NCBI GenBank assembly: GCA_043788745.1
Contig: JAYVTO010000147.1
Coordinates: 1 to 15,090 of the forward strand
Length of the DNA stretch: 15,090 bases
Direction: 5' to 3'
Origin: JBBQWZ01 sp043788745
GTDB taxonomy: Bacteria; Acidobacteriota; Terriglobia; Bryobacterales; Bryobacteraceae
Below are positions 14,882 to 15,090 of the stretch, in pieces. The stretch's first letter is position 1. Each line of letters starts with the position of its first letter. The notes below the pieces were generated by a model that was given only the letters and a program-made list of their open reading frames with translations, ran no database searches and was not told the DNA's origin. A program made the position numbers and the translations under genes.

Positions 14882-15046
14882 ATGGACGATCTTCAGCGAG
14901 TCAACGGAAACGTCGCAACACCCAGCGGTCTTGCGGCCAACGAAAACAACAACCCCGGCAGCCTGCCCGTCGACGGCACCTCTGTCAATGCAGAAATCAC
15001 GATGGCCCCGAACGACCACCCCAGCAAAGAACCACGAACGAAGTGA
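14882..15046 (+). CDS. Possible small hydrophilic protein (54 aa)
   Basis: ATG at 14882 follows AGAGAGG with a 7-base gap and opens a 54-residue frame that is Asn/Pro/Ser-rich and free of hydrophobic stretches (NGNVATPSGLAANENNNPGS...; end SKEPRTK). Its stop lies inside the first unit of the 36-bp tandem repeat, and both units would encode the same KEPRTK-stop ending. I do not recognise a family. It may be a real small, disordered protein or a chance frame in degraded DNA. Confidence 0.28.
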   Translation: MDDLQRVNGNVATPSGLAANENNNPGSLPVDGTSVNAEITMAPNDHPSKEPRTK

Positions 15047-15090
15047 GTGGACCACCCCGGCAAAGAACCACGAACGAAGTGAGTGGACCG
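15014..15090. repeat. 36-bp tandem repeat running into the window edge
   Basis: Units at 15014-15049 and 15050-15085 begin GACCACCCC and end GAAGTGAGTG. They differ at one base (AGCAAAG / GGCAAAG), and a third unit begins at 15086 with GACCG. CCAC and GTGG flank GAACGAAGTGA within each unit, a short dyad. There is no spacer between units, so this is not a CRISPR array. Confidence 0.8.

Noticed and set aside
15014..15090. Possible start of a CRISPR array
   Set aside because: Repeat units abut directly with no unique spacers and no cas genes are present.

Overview
The window looks like a chromosomal segment of an Acidobacteriota bacterium, probably of the Solibacter/Bryobacter type. I infer this from the gene families, not from a marker gene: a WD40-caspase fusion, paired secreted M16 peptidases (the catalytic one with a charged helical insert), an M14 peptidase with a C-terminal amidotransferase-like region, and a relic of an ADOP-type permease. 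Most of the window is GC-rich. The left 1.3 kb looks less so and carries a restriction-modification (R-M) system that was probably acquired.

Left part (1-1265): a PvuII-type R-M system in the canonical arrangement. The m4C methyltransferase is on the minus strand and cut by the window edge. It diverges from a C-protein regulator and the endonuclease, whose genes overlap by 4 bp. The gap between the two arms holds a TATAAT for the methyltransferase and one C-box-like dyad. All catalytic and DNA-reading residues of R.PvuII that I can align are kept, and I could find no CAGCTG in the window by eye.

Middle left (1266-5277): a composite hairpin/direct-repeat element follows the endonuclease gene. 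Then comes a 1,082-residue protein with 14 WD40 blades (two seven-bladed propellers) and a C-terminal caspase domain with an intact His-Cys dyad. Its ribosome-binding site lies inside a potential hairpin. Positions 4831-5277 hold no gene I can support.

Centre and right (5278-13946): a small secreted protein with a BamE/SmpA-like tail (minus), a block of GAACAATGGGGACAAAG repeats, and a large secreted M14 carboxypeptidase-like protein (minus). Divergent from the M14 gene is a three-gene plus-strand set: catalytic M16 peptidase, inactive M16 partner fused to a LolA-like domain, and a stand-alone Tat-exported LolA-like protein. The second M16 gene carries an odd in-frame, Arg-rich insertion before its signal peptide.

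Right end (13947-15090): decayed DNA. A fragment of an outer-membrane beta-barrel gene (minus) abuts the C-terminal end of an ADOP/FtsX permease (plus) that has lost two membrane segments. The window ends in a 36-bp tandem repeat that overlaps a possible 54-residue reading frame.
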